From positions 1 through 20,024 of the forward strand of contig CAZBWH010000059.1 of assembly GCA_964495595.1 (NCBI GenBank): 20,024 nt of DNA. Reading direction: 5' to 3'. Below, one piece after another: positions 1 to 9,073 of the stretch; within the stretch, counting starts at the first letter, position 1; each line of letters opens with the position of its first letter. The position numbers were made by a program, and so were the translations under genes. Below the pieces are notes generated by a model. The model was given only the letters and a program-made list of their open reading frames with translations. It did not search any database and was not told the DNA's origin. This DNA is from CALMFQ01 sp964495595. Lineage in GTDB: Bacteria > Pseudomonadota > Gammaproteobacteria > Burkholderiales > SCOH01.

Positions 1-2168
<2,168 letters not shown>

Positions 2169-2207
2169 TCGTGTGCTCCCCTGACTGGATGGGTGTGGAT
2201 GTCCCGT

Positions 2208-2235
2208 AGGTGGGGAGGGATTCGGCCGTTTCAAG
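2208..2235 (-). promoter_or_regulatory. Heat-shock (sigma-32) promoter of clpB
   Basis: Read on the minus strand, the clpB leader holds CTTGAA (2235-2230), a 14-base spacer and CCCCACCT (2215-2208). The RpoH consensus is CTTGAA, 13-14 bases, CCCCATNT, so the -35 is perfect and the -10 differs at one defined base. It sits about 40 bases upstream of the clpB ATG, which is the right position. ClpB is a classic RpoH regulon member, so sequence and function agree. Transcription start has not been measured. Confidence 0.85.
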
Positions 2236-2248
2236 TCAGACATTCCGC

Positions 2249-2277
2249 GCCTGTCCGAGCGGCAGCAACGGTATAAT
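2249..2277 (+). promoter_or_regulatory. Probable sigma-70 promoter of nadC
   Basis: A perfect TATAAT lies at 2272-2277, 32 bases upstream of the nadC ATG. The -35 position 17 bases upstream reads GCCTGT, which is poor, so the promoter rests on the -10. Its upstream part lies 14 bases from the divergent clpB heat-shock promoter, so the two share one short control region. Confidence 0.5.
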
Positions 2278-2309
2278 CAGCGGGGTCAACTTTGCCCAGT
2301 GGGAGCAGC

Positions 2310-3143
2310 ATGGACCTGAACGACATCATCGCCGCCAATGTCGCGGCTGCACTGGCCGAGGATATCGGCAGCGGCGATCTGACTGCGCAACTGATTGCCG
2401 CCAATCGCCAGGGCACCGCCACCGTGATCAGCCGCGATAGCGCGATTCTGTGCGGCCGGGACTGGTTCGACGTGTGTTTCCGTCAGGTTGACCCGGCCGT
2501 CGACATTTTCTGGCTGGCCAAAGAAGGCGAACAGATCGAGCCCGAGCAGCGCCTGTGCGAAGTCAGCGGCCCGGCCCGAGCCTTGCTGACTGCCGAACGT
2601 ACCGCGCTCAATTTCCTGCAGACCCTGTCGGCAGTAGCGACCAAAACACGGGCTTACGTTCTGGCCGCACGTGGCCACAAGGCCCGGATCATGGATACCC
2701 GCAAGACCTTGCCCGGCCTGCGTCAGGCGCTGAAATACGCAGTTACGGTTGGCGGCGGCCACAACCAGCGCATCGGCCTGTTCGATGGCATCCTGATCAA
2801 GGAAAACCACATCATGGCTGCCGGCTCGATTGAAGCCGTGATGCAGCAGGCGCAGGCGCTGGCCGGCCCGGGCGTGACGATCCAGATCGAGGTCGAAACG
2901 CTGGAAGAATTGCGGCGGGCGCTGGATGCCGGCGCCACCCTGATCCTGCTCGACAACATGAGCAACGAGCAGATGCGCGAAGCAGTGGCGATCACTGCTG
3001 GCCGGGCACAGCTGGAAGCCTCCGGTGGCGTCAACCTGGAAACCGTGGCCGCGATTGCCGCCACCGGCGTCGATCGCATTTCGATCGGTGGCCTGACCAA
3101 GGATGTGAAGGCGATTGATTTGTCGATGCGGTTCAAACTTTAG
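2310..3143 (+). CDS. nadC: Nicotinate-nucleotide pyrophosphorylase (quinolinate phosphoribosyltransferase)
   Basis: NadC joins quinolinate and PRPP to give nicotinate mononucleotide, CO2 and pyrophosphate, the step that commits de novo NAD synthesis in the cytoplasm. The 277-residue product has the usual family length. It shows the hallmark stretches in order: EDIGSGDLT near residue 17, a TAERTALNFLQ helix, the PRPP/quinolinate-binding MDTRKTLPGLR, VGGGHNQRIGL, IKENHI, ILLDNMS, LEASGGV, and the C-terminal ISIGGLTKD. The ATG at 2310 is preferred over an in-frame TTG at 2292 because GGGAG (2301-2305) sits five bases before it and the protein then begins MDLNDIIAANV, as in relatives. nadA and nadB are not in the window. 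The gene is divergent from clpB and appears to be a single-gene unit. Confidence 0.97.
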   Translation: MDLNDIIAANVAAALAEDIGSGDLTAQLIAANRQGTATVISRDSAILCGRDWFDVCFRQVDPAVDIFWLAKEGEQIEPEQRLCEVSGPARALLTAERTALNFLQTLSAVATKTRAYVLAARGHKARIMDTRKTLPGLRQALKYAVTVGGGHNQRIGLFDGILIKENHIMAAGSIEAVMQQAQALAGPGVTIQIEVETLEELRRALDAGATLILLDNMSNEQMREAVAITAGRAQLEASGGVNLETVAAIAATGVDRISIGGLTKDVKAIDLSMRFKL

Positions 3144-3206
3144 CCGCCGGCGGGGCCTGGGCCATCGGCTGAGCCCGGAACAGCCAGTGTGGTAGGGGAT
3201 ATCTCC

Positions 3207-4019
3207 ATGCAACGCGACCATCGGTTTCTGGTGGCCCATCGACCGCCGCCGCGGCGGGCTGTTCGTTTCCGGGCGGTCTTGCTGGCGACCGGCTTGGTGC
3301 TGCTGCCCGGCGGGTCGGGTGCCGAAGTGCTGCGCTGCGGCATGGCCGAGGGCTATCCTCCCTTTCAGGCGGTCGAGCAGGGTCAGCCGGCGGGATTCGA
3401 TGTCGCCGTGTTGCGGCGGGTGGCGCAACTGGCTGGGGTGACGCTGCAACTGGAATCCGGCGGCTGGGATGACGTCGTGGCTCATGGCCGGCTCGGACAT
3501 TACGACTGCATTGCCGGCATGGAAATCACGGCGGCCCGGCAACGCTGGTTTCTGTTTACTACTCCTTATTACCGGCGGCAGATCAATGTGTTTGTCCGCG
3601 CCGACAATCAGCACACCCGCTCGCTCAACGACCTGATCGGCGGGATCATTGCTGGCGACCGCGATTCGGCGCTGGAGAATGAGCTGATCGAATCGGGCAT
3701 CCAGCGCCGGATCCGGGTCAGGCAAGTCGCCAGCAAGGCCTTGTCGATGCAGTTACTGCGCGACCGGAAAGTAACGGCGGTGGTCATGCCGGATGCGGTT
3801 GCGTATCACTTGGCGGCACAGTATGGAATCCGGATCAGACCCTTGCGGCGCGAATTGTCCCAATCCGCATCCGTAGCGATTGCCGTGCCACTGGCCCGCC
3901 AGAAGTGGCTGCCAGCCTTGCAGCGGGGGCTGGACAGTCTTGAGGCCAGTGGTGAGATCGCCCGGCTGTGGCGCCAGCAATGTCCTGCATGCCCGACGTT
4001 GCCGCAGATGTTCCGTTGA
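3207..4019 (+). CDS. Periplasmic solute-binding protein, family 3 (amino-acid-binding type)
   Basis: The protein looks like the periplasmic receptor of a polar amino-acid ABC transporter (SBP_bac_3). An arginine-rich n-region and a hydrophobic stretch ending near GGSGA form a signal peptide. The mature part begins EVLRCGMAEGYPPFQ, the usual first strand with the ligand-contact YPPF. It continues with GFDVAVLRRVAQLAGV, a GWDDVVAHGRLGHYDCIAGMEIT stretch (shown here as two motifs, GWDDVV and DCIAGMEIT), and the TPYYRRQINVFVR strand. The 270-residue length fits the family. The ATG at 3207 is chosen because AGGGGA (3194-3199) lies seven bases before it; an in-frame GTG at 3189 lacks such a site. 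No permease or ATPase gene is adjacent, so it is an orphan receptor that may serve a transporter elsewhere. The ligand cannot be told. It follows nadC by 63 bases and may share its transcript. Confidence 0.85.
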   Translation: MQRDHRFLVAHRPPPRRAVRFRAVLLATGLVLLPGGSGAEVLRCGMAEGYPPFQAVEQGQPAGFDVAVLRRVAQLAGVTLQLESGGWDDVVAHGRLGHYDCIAGMEITAARQRWFLFTTPYYRRQINVFVRADNQHTRSLNDLIGGIIAGDRDSALENELIESGIQRRIRVRQVASKALSMQLLRDRKVTAVVMPDAVAYHLAAQYGIRIRPLRRELSQSASVAIAVPLARQKWLPALQRGLDSLEASGEIARLWRQQCPACPTLPQMFR

Positions 4020-4049
4020 CTGTCTGGGAGCCTCAAGTCCGACTGGCTG

Positions 4050-4412
4050 TTAGCCGGATGCCCGCTGACCGCGTTCGATGGTCACGCCTACCCGTTTCAC
4101 GCCGCGCAGCATGCCCAGTTTGGCGACACTGAGCCGCACCCACGGCGAACCGAATTCATTGAGGATGATGTGGGCAATGTGCTCGGCCAGCGCCTCCAGC
4201 AGCAGGAAGTGCTGTTCGGCCAGGGTTTCGCGCAGCCGTTCGACCACCACGCCGTAATCAATGGTGTCGGCAATGTTGTCGGTCTGGCAGGCACGACTGT
4301 CAGGAATGCCGAATTCCATGTCGAGCTGCAGGGTTTGCGGCGCCTGCCGCTCCCATTCGTAGACACCAATCAGCGTGTCGATACGGACTTCGTGCAGAAA
4401 AATGATATCCAT
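4050..4412 (-). CDS. folB: Dihydroneopterin aldolase
   Basis: FolB cleaves 7,8-dihydroneopterin to 6-hydroxymethyl-dihydropterin and glycolaldehyde in folate synthesis, in the cytoplasm. The 120-residue length is typical. The start MDIIFLHEVRIDTLIGVYEWE is the classic FolB opening (quoted only to residue E, 21st position omitted in relatives with shorter leaders): key parts are IDTLIG and YEWER. It is followed by DTIDYGVVVERL, FLLLEALAEHIA with the conserved glutamate, and a C-terminal VAKLGMLRGVKRVGVTIER carrying the expected lysine. An upstream in-frame ATG would add 13 residues that do not resemble the family, so the ATG ending at 4412 was used. Its leader has no clear Shine-Dalgarno, which leaves some doubt. 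The gene diverges from plsY, an arrangement I recall from other betaproteobacteria. Confidence 0.93.
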   Translation of the reverse strand: MDIIFLHEVRIDTLIGVYEWERQAPQTLQLDMEFGIPDSRACQTDNIADTIDYGVVVERLRETLAEQHFLLLEALAEHIAHIILNEFGSPWVRLSVAKLGMLRGVKRVGVTIERGQRASG

Positions 4413-4434
4413 CAGGGGGAGAACGCTGTTACGG

Positions 4435-4463
4435 TTTTGCCCGCAACACAATTCCCTTACAAT
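4435..4463 (+). promoter_or_regulatory. Probable promoter of plsY
   Basis: TTTTGC (4435-4440) and TACAAT (4458-4463) are spaced by 17 bases, with the -10 matching five of six consensus positions and the -35 weak. The plsY ATG lies 29 bases downstream. The site is in the 80-base divergent gap between folB and plsY. Confidence 0.45.
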
Positions 4464-4492
4464 CCAAACTCCCGAATTCTAGTGGAAATGCC

Positions 4493-5134
4493 ATGTCCGC
4501 GGTAGAAATTGCATTTGTCGTCGCTGCTTACCTGCTGGGCTCGGTGTCGTTTGCCGTTGTCGTCAGCCGTCTGTTCCAGCTTGACGATCCGCGAACCTAC
4601 GGGTCGAAGAATCCGGGCGCAACCAATGTGCTGCGCAGCGGCAAGAAAATCGCTGCCGTGCTGACCCTGCTGGGCGATGCCCTGAAAGGCTGGGGCGCAG
4701 TGCTGCTGGCCCGCCTGGCCGGCGAGGCACTGGTGAGTCAGACTGCCGTGGCCGCTGTCGCCGTGGCGGTGGTGGTCGGACATATGTGGCCGGTCTTTTT
4801 CCGTTTTCAGGGCGGAAAAGGGGTGGCAACCGCTGCCGGGGTGCTGTTTGCACTCAATCCGCTGCTTGGCCTGTATACGCTCGGCATCTGGGTGGGCGCG
4901 GTGCTGGGTACCCGCATTTCCTCGACCGGCGCGCTGGCCGCCGGCATCGCAGCGCCATTGCTGGCCTGGTGGATAGTGCAGTATCCGCCGATCCGTCATG
5001 CCGTGCTGATCGTCTCGTTGTTGCTGATAGCCCGCCACCACCAGAATCTGGTCGGCCTGTTGCGCGGCACCGAGCGCCGATTCGGCGCCAAACCCGCCCC
5101 GGCACAGCCGGATGGCGACGCTGGCGGAGACTGA
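4493..5134 (+). CDS. plsY: Glycerol-3-phosphate acyltransferase PlsY
   Basis: PlsY is an inner-membrane enzyme that moves the acyl group of acyl-phosphate onto glycerol-3-phosphate, the first step of phospholipid synthesis; it works with PlsX, which is not in the window. The 213-residue product is about family length. It is hydrophobic with five or so membrane segments. The signature SxxxG..NPGATNVLR motif is present (YGSKNPGATNVLR near residue 38), followed by GDALKGWGAVLLA and the third motif HMWPVFFRFQGGKGVATAAG near residue 100. These three cytoplasmic loops are the acyltransferase motifs of the family. The last 15 residues are a polar tail. The start ATG has only a weak GGAA upstream. 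It probably forms an operon with the membrane-protein gene three bases downstream. Confidence 0.97.
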   Translation: MSAVEIAFVVAAYLLGSVSFAVVVSRLFQLDDPRTYGSKNPGATNVLRSGKKIAAVLTLLGDALKGWGAVLLARLAGEALVSQTAVAAVAVAVVVGHMWPVFFRFQGGKGVATAAGVLFALNPLLGLYTLGIWVGAVLGTRISSTGALAAGIAAPLLAWWIVQYPPIRHAVLIVSLLLIARHHQNLVGLLRGTERRFGAKPAPAQPDGDAGGD

Positions 5135-5137
5135 TTC

Positions 5138-5911
5138 ATGGGCTGGGTGGAGCGCAAACTCGATTACGCCGGCGGCCGGCTGGAAGGTTCGGTCGAACAC
5201 GCGGCCGAAAAACTGTCCGGAGTGATCGAGCAAGGCATCGAAAAAGCCGGTTCGGAATTGCGCGAGGTGTTGCGCGAAGGCAGCCGCGAGATCGATACCA
5301 AGCTCGATAAGATTTCGCAGGAGTTATCGAGCCAGCGTCATTTCACCAAGAACGATGTGCGCGATCTGGTTGATTATGCCGCTGAGCGTTTCGGGGTGAT
5401 GTTTGACCAGCGAGTGCAGGGGGCGAAGCAGGAGTTCGCCATGCTGGTCGAGGAAAAAATCGACTATCTGAAAAGCGAAGTCGATACCTTTTTCATCCGC
5501 CGCCAGCAGGATCTGGCCCGCGAACGCCGCCGCCTGTTGATGAATGTGCTGATCGCGGTGCTTGCTTCGGTTGGTGTCGCTGCTGTGTCGCTGGGGTATC
5601 ACCGGCTGGCTGCCAGCCAGATCGACCTGTATTCGATGTTCCGCATCGCGTTTGCATCGTTGTCGGGGGGCTATCTGGTATTCATGCTGGTGCAGGCAGT
5701 GCGCAAGTATCGCCGGATGAAAGAGCATCAAAAAGACCTGATGTTCCTGACCATGCGTTACTGGGGCGTGTTGCGGCCGCAGAGCCTCTTGCTGCATGGC
5801 CTGCTGCTGGCGGGGATCATCCTGTTGTATGTCTTGCTGTTCTGGCCGCAGGCGCTGACCCAGTTTACGGTGGGTGCGCGCCTGGTTGCGTGGCTGCGTC
5901 TGCCGGTTTAG
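5138..5911 (+). CDS. Uncharacterised membrane protein with coiled-coil N-terminal half
   Basis: I do not recognise this family. The 257-residue product has a charged, heptad-rich first half (residues about 1-125, rich in E, K, R and Q, for example EKLSGVIEQGIEKAGSELRE and EIDTKLDKISQEL) that should form amphipathic helices or a coiled coil. Three hydrophobic segments follow at roughly residues 134-153, 166-187 and 222-243. The protein has no signal peptide, so the coiled-coil part probably lies in the cytoplasm or along the membrane. The ATG lies three bases after the plsY stop, with GGCGGAGA inside the end of plsY as ribosome site, so the two are likely co-transcribed. A link to membrane lipid or envelope upkeep is only a guess from this neighbour. 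Confidence 0.8.
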   Translation: MGWVERKLDYAGGRLEGSVEHAAEKLSGVIEQGIEKAGSELREVLREGSREIDTKLDKISQELSSQRHFTKNDVRDLVDYAAERFGVMFDQRVQGAKQEFAMLVEEKIDYLKSEVDTFFIRRQQDLARERRRLLMNVLIAVLASVGVAAVSLGYHRLAASQIDLYSMFRIAFASLSGGYLVFMLVQAVRKYRRMKEHQKDLMFLTMRYWGVLRPQSLLLHGLLLAGIILLYVLLFWPQALTQFTVGARLVAWLRLPV

Positions 5912-5936
5912 CCGGCCACGATACAAGGGTGGCGAC

Positions 5937-5956
5937 GCCGGCAGCCGCGTGCCGGC
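5937..5956 (+). terminator. GC hairpin after the plsY operon, possible terminator
   Basis: GCCGGCA (5937-5943) and TGCCGGC (5950-5956) form a perfect 7-bp stem around a six-base loop, 26 bases after the membrane-protein stop. No uninterrupted T-run follows (ATGCTTCGCTATTCTTTTG), so intrinsic termination would be weak or assisted. Confidence 0.35.
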
Positions 5957-6022
5957 ATGCTTCGCTATTCTTTTGTTCTATTCCTGCAGGGCAAGGTATC
6001 AGCCGGATGGCATATTTTTCTG

Positions 6023-6048
6023 TTGCCGCTTGAAACTATTGATACAAT
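6023..6048 (+). promoter_or_regulatory. Candidate promoter of the PKD lipoprotein gene
   Basis: The 203-base gap before the lipoprotein gene turns AT-rich from about 6010. TACAAT at 6043-6048 is a good -10, with TTGCCG at 6023-6028 upstream, but the spacer is only 14 bases. An alternative is TTGAAA at 6030-6035 with a weak -10 near 6053. A promoter somewhere here is likely; the exact one is uncertain. Confidence 0.3.
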
Positions 6049-6114
6049 TCAAGTTCTAACTCTAAATTCTTAACGCCAACAGAGCGTAACGTGTGCTTAC
6101 ACGGGAGAGCAAAC

Positions 6115-9024
6115 TTGAAAAACGGAAACCAGATCACGCGCCTGTCCGGCGCTTTGCTTGCGGCTGTGGTTGTGCTGTCTGCTTGTGTCACTGAGTCGGG
6201 ATCGAACGAATCAGCGGCGCCGACGGCCACAGCCCTGCTGCCCAACCCGCGTTCTCCGCTGGTCAATGAACCCGTTTCATTCCAGGTGGCTTGCAGCGGC
6301 GACGGAATTACTTACCGCTGGGATTTTGGCGATGGCAGTTCTAGCACCGTTGCCACGCCAAGCCATAGTTATGCGGCCGCTGGCACCTATCCGGTGCAGG
6401 TTACCTGTTCCGATCCGCAAGGCCGGTCGGCGCTGGCAACCACGGCACTGTCGGTGGCCAATGTGATTGGCGTTGACTCCCGTTTTACCGTGACTCCGTC
6501 CACCAGCGTGGCACCGGGCGACATGGTTACATTCACTGCGGCGGGCAGCGGGCTCACTTATGCCTGGGACTTCGGCGACGGCGCGACCGCGACCGAGGCG
6601 ACTCCGACCCATGTTTACGCCACGGCCGGAACCTACATCGCCAAGCTCAGCGTCAACGATGTCGATGGCAACAAGGCCGAATCCACTCAGACCATCAGTG
6701 TTTCTACGACCAACCCGACCGTCACCCTGTCACCCGCGACGATCGTTTCGCGCAACAACAAGCTGATTGCGTTTGCTGCCACCGCCTCTGACCCCGGCAG
6801 CAATCCGCTGACCTACACCTGGAACTATGGCGACGGCACTACCGAAACCGGCGGCGCCAATGCCAGCCATCAATATGCCAACACCGGTTCGTATACTGTA
6901 ACGGTAACGGTTGACAATGGCCAGGGCGGGCAGGCGCAGGCGTCTGGTTCGGCGTTGATTATCAACAATCGTGCGCCGGCTTCGCCAGTGATAAATGTCA
7001 CATCCCACAGCGCGATTGGCGAGGCCGTGCCGTTTGCCGTATCGAGCAGCGATCCGGATGGTGATCCGCTCACCTACAGCTGGGATTTCGGTGACGGTGC
7101 CACCATCGTGGCCAGCAACCCCAGCCATGCCTACAACAAGCTCGGTCAGTACCGCGTAAAGGTGGTCGTTGCCGATTCGCTGGGGGCAAAGAACGAGGCG
7201 TCGGTAACCATTTCCATTGGGGACTTCACCAGCGTCAAGGGCATGCCCTGCGCCGGTGCCAAGTCGGGCCAGGGCTGGTGCATGCAAAACCCGCGGCCGA
7301 CCCTGTACCAGCTCAACGCGATCGACATGCTGACCCCGACCACTGGCTGGGCGATCGGCCTGAACGGCAGTGTGCTGTACACCACCGACGGTGGCGTGAC
7401 CTGGATGACCCAGTTTTCCGGCGCGGGAGTGGCGCTGAACGACATCCGTGCGCTGGATGCCAATACGGCATGGGTGGTGGGTGACCAGGGGGTGATCCTG
7501 AAGACGACTGACGCAGGCAAGACCTGGACGCCACAGTCTTCGTCGACCACTAGCTGGCTGAATGGCATCACGGCCATTGATGGCAATACGGCGTGGGCGG
7601 TGGGTGAAAAGGGCTCCATCATCAAGACTACCAATGGCGGAACCACCTGGACCCCCCAGCCTTCCGGAGTCAGCGATGGCCTGTCCGACATCCATGCGCT
7701 GAATGGCAATGATGTGTGGGCGGTCGGGGTACGGGGGGCGATCCTGCATTCGACAAACGGCGGGACATCGTGGACCCTGCAAACCACCGGCGACGCCGAC
7801 GCTTATCGCTCGATATATGCCGTCGATGGCAGTACGTTGTGGATCACGGGTGGTTCGGGCCTGGTGCGCAAGAGCACCAACGCCGGGGCGAGCTGGTCGG
7901 CTCAGTCGGTGGGCGGAACTGCCCATCTGAACAAGCTGGTTGCGTTGAATGCGTCCATTGCGTGGATTGCAGCAGAGGGCGGGCGAGTCTACCGCACCAG
8001 CGATGGCGGAGCGAGCTGGACGGCAGTCAGCGCCGGCACGACGGCCAGCCTGCACGGTCTGGATGTGCTGGATGGCAGCAATCTGTTTGCGGTGGGCAAC
8101 GCTGGCAACATCCGCCGTTCGACCGATGGTGGCGCTAGCTGGACAGCGCTCAATTACGGGGTCACCGAACACCTGTCCGGCGCGGCGGCGCCGGATGCCG
8201 CCAATGGCTGGGTGGTGGGACAGAACGGCACCATCCTGCGCACCACCGATGGCGGCGCGAACTGGGTGGCGCAGACCAGTGGCAGCACGGCCGCGTTGCG
8301 GGCGATTGCGGCACCGGCTGCCACGACAGCCTGGGCAGTCGGAACCGGCGGTACCATCCTGCGCACCACCGACAGCGGAACCACCTGGGCCGCCCAGACT
8401 TCGGGTACCACCCAGACGCTGTATGCCATTGCCGCGGTGGATGCCAATACCGCCTGGGCGGTGGGAGATGGCGGCGTGGTGCTGAAAACTACTGACGGTG
8501 GCAGCACCTGGGTTGCACAAACCTCCGGCGTAGCCACCCCGCTGCTGGGGGTGACGGCTGCCAATGCCAGCACCGTCTGGGTGGTAGGGCAGGGGGGCGT
8601 GGTGCGCAAGACCACCGATGGCGGTGCCACCTGGGCCGCCCAGTCCAGCGGCACCACCTACACCCTGAACGCCGTGCGGGCAGCAGACGCCAATCAGGTG
8701 ATCGCGGTAGCCGATGCCGGCCAGTTATTCCGCTCGGCTGACGGGGGGGCTACCTGGACGCGACGCAATGTTGCTCAGTTCCGGCTGACTGCCATTGGCC
8801 TGGTGGATGCCAACACCTACTGGCTGGCGGGCGATTCCGGCACGGTACTGAAAACGACCGACGGCGGAGCCAGCTGGAAAGACCAGTCAGGCAGCGCGAC
8901 CAACGATATCGGTGCCAAATCGGTGACCAATATTGCCGCCATTGCCGTGATCGGCCAGGAAATTGCCTGGATGGCCGGGCAGGGTGGCTTGATCATGAAG
9001 ACACTTACCGGTGGTGGTGGCTGA
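6115..9024 (+). CDS. Large surface lipoprotein: four PKD domains and 14 Ycf48/BNR-type repeats
   Basis: The start is a TTG at 6115, chosen because GGGAG (6103-6107) lies seven bases before it; the product is 969 residues. A lipoprotein signal ends in the lipobox LSAC with Cys24, and an acidic/serine region (TESGSNE) follows, so outer-membrane anchoring is expected. Four PKD (Ig-like) domains follow, with the W-D/N-F/Y-GDG core near residues 69, 151, 236 and 323. A short linker has two cysteines (GMPCAG, GWCMQ). From about residue 403 to the end run fourteen repeats of 41 residues, each with a TTDGG-x-TW core (LYTTDGGVTW, ILRTTDGGANW, VLKTTDGGSTW); the last is cut to MKTLTGGGG. Such repeats form beta-propeller blades in Ycf48/BNR proteins. 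A binding or adhesive role at the cell surface is likely but unproven; no catalytic residues are visible. It is a monocistronic gene closed by a strong terminator. Confidence 0.9.
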   Translation: MKNGNQITRLSGALLAAVVVLSACVTESGSNESAAPTATALLPNPRSPLVNEPVSFQVACSGDGITYRWDFGDGSSSTVATPSHSYAAAGTYPVQVTCSDPQGRSALATTALSVANVIGVDSRFTVTPSTSVAPGDMVTFTAAGSGLTYAWDFGDGATATEATPTHVYATAGTYIAKLSVNDVDGNKAESTQTISVSTTNPTVTLSPATIVSRNNKLIAFAATASDPGSNPLTYTWNYGDGTTETGGANASHQYANTGSYTVTVTVDNGQGGQAQASGSALIINNRAPASPVINVTSHSAIGEAVPFAVSSSDPDGDPLTYSWDFGDGATIVASNPSHAYNKLGQYRVKVVVADSLGAKNEASVTISIGDFTSVKGMPCAGAKSGQGWCMQNPRPTLYQLNAIDMLTPTTGWAIGLNGSVLYTTDGGVTWMTQFSGAGVALNDIRALDANTAWVVGDQGVILKTTDAGKTWTPQSSSTTSWLNGITAIDGNTAWAVGEKGSIIKTTNGGTTWTPQPSGVSDGLSDIHALNGNDVWAVGVRGAILHSTNGGTSWTLQTTGDADAYRSIYAVDGSTLWITGGSGLVRKSTNAGASWSAQSVGGTAHLNKLVALNASIAWIAAEGGRVYRTSDGGASWTAVSAGTTASLHGLDVLDGSNLFAVGNAGNIRRSTDGGASWTALNYGVTEHLSGAAAPDAANGWVVGQNGTILRTTDGGANWVAQTSGSTAALRAIAAPAATTAWAVGTGGTILRTTDSGTTWAAQTSGTTQTLYAIAAVDANTAWAVGDGGVVLKTTDGGSTWVAQTSGVATPLLGVTAANASTVWVVGQGGVVRKTTDGGATWAAQSSGTTYTLNAVRAADANQVIAVADAGQLFRSADGGATWTRRNVAQFRLTAIGLVDANTYWLAGDSGTVLKTTDGGASWKDQSGSATNDIGAKSVTNIAAIAVIGQEIAWMAGQGGLIMKTLTGGGG
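7321..9021 (+). repeat. Fourteen in-gene tandem repeats of about 123 bp (Ycf48/BNR-type)
   Basis: The codons for the T-T/S-D/N-GG core recur at about 7381, 7503, 7627, 7750, 7873, 7993, 8118, 8242, 8365, 8488, 8611, 8734 and 8857, with a degenerate last copy near 9000. The steady spacing of about 123 bp equals 41 codons. Copies differ at many synonymous sites, so the array is old rather than freshly expanded. Confidence 0.85.
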
Positions 9025-9048
9025 CCGGTCTTGTCTGACCAGCACGAC

Positions 9049-9072
9049 AAAGCGGCTTCGGCCGCTTTTTTT
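9049..9072 (+). terminator. Strong rho-independent terminator after the PKD lipoprotein gene
   Basis: AAAGCGGC (9049-9056), a TTCG tetraloop and GCCGCTTT (9061-9068) form an 8-bp stem running into seven T (9066-9072). It is 25 bases after the stop codon. It lies between two convergent genes. On the minus strand the A-run gives the stem a short TTT tail, so it may also end the facing gene weakly. Confidence 0.93.
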
Positions 9073-9073
9073 G

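Noticed and set aside
2292..2309. TTG at 2292 as nadC start
   Set aside because: The ATG at 2310 has a good ribosome site and gives the family N-terminus.
2286..3725. Long minus-strand open frame across nadC and the binding-protein gene
   Set aside because: It covers two well-supported plus-strand genes and their gap, and its translation resembles no family.
6730..8520. Minus-strand open frame of 596 codons inside the PKD lipoprotein gene
   Set aside because: It mirrors the repeat structure of the plus-strand gene; the repeats explain its length. The plus strand carries lipobox, PKD cores and regular blades.
7321..9021. Regular repeats considered as a CRISPR array
   Set aside because: The period is 123 bp, in frame, and the whole stretch codes for protein blades; there are no short identical repeats with unique spacers.
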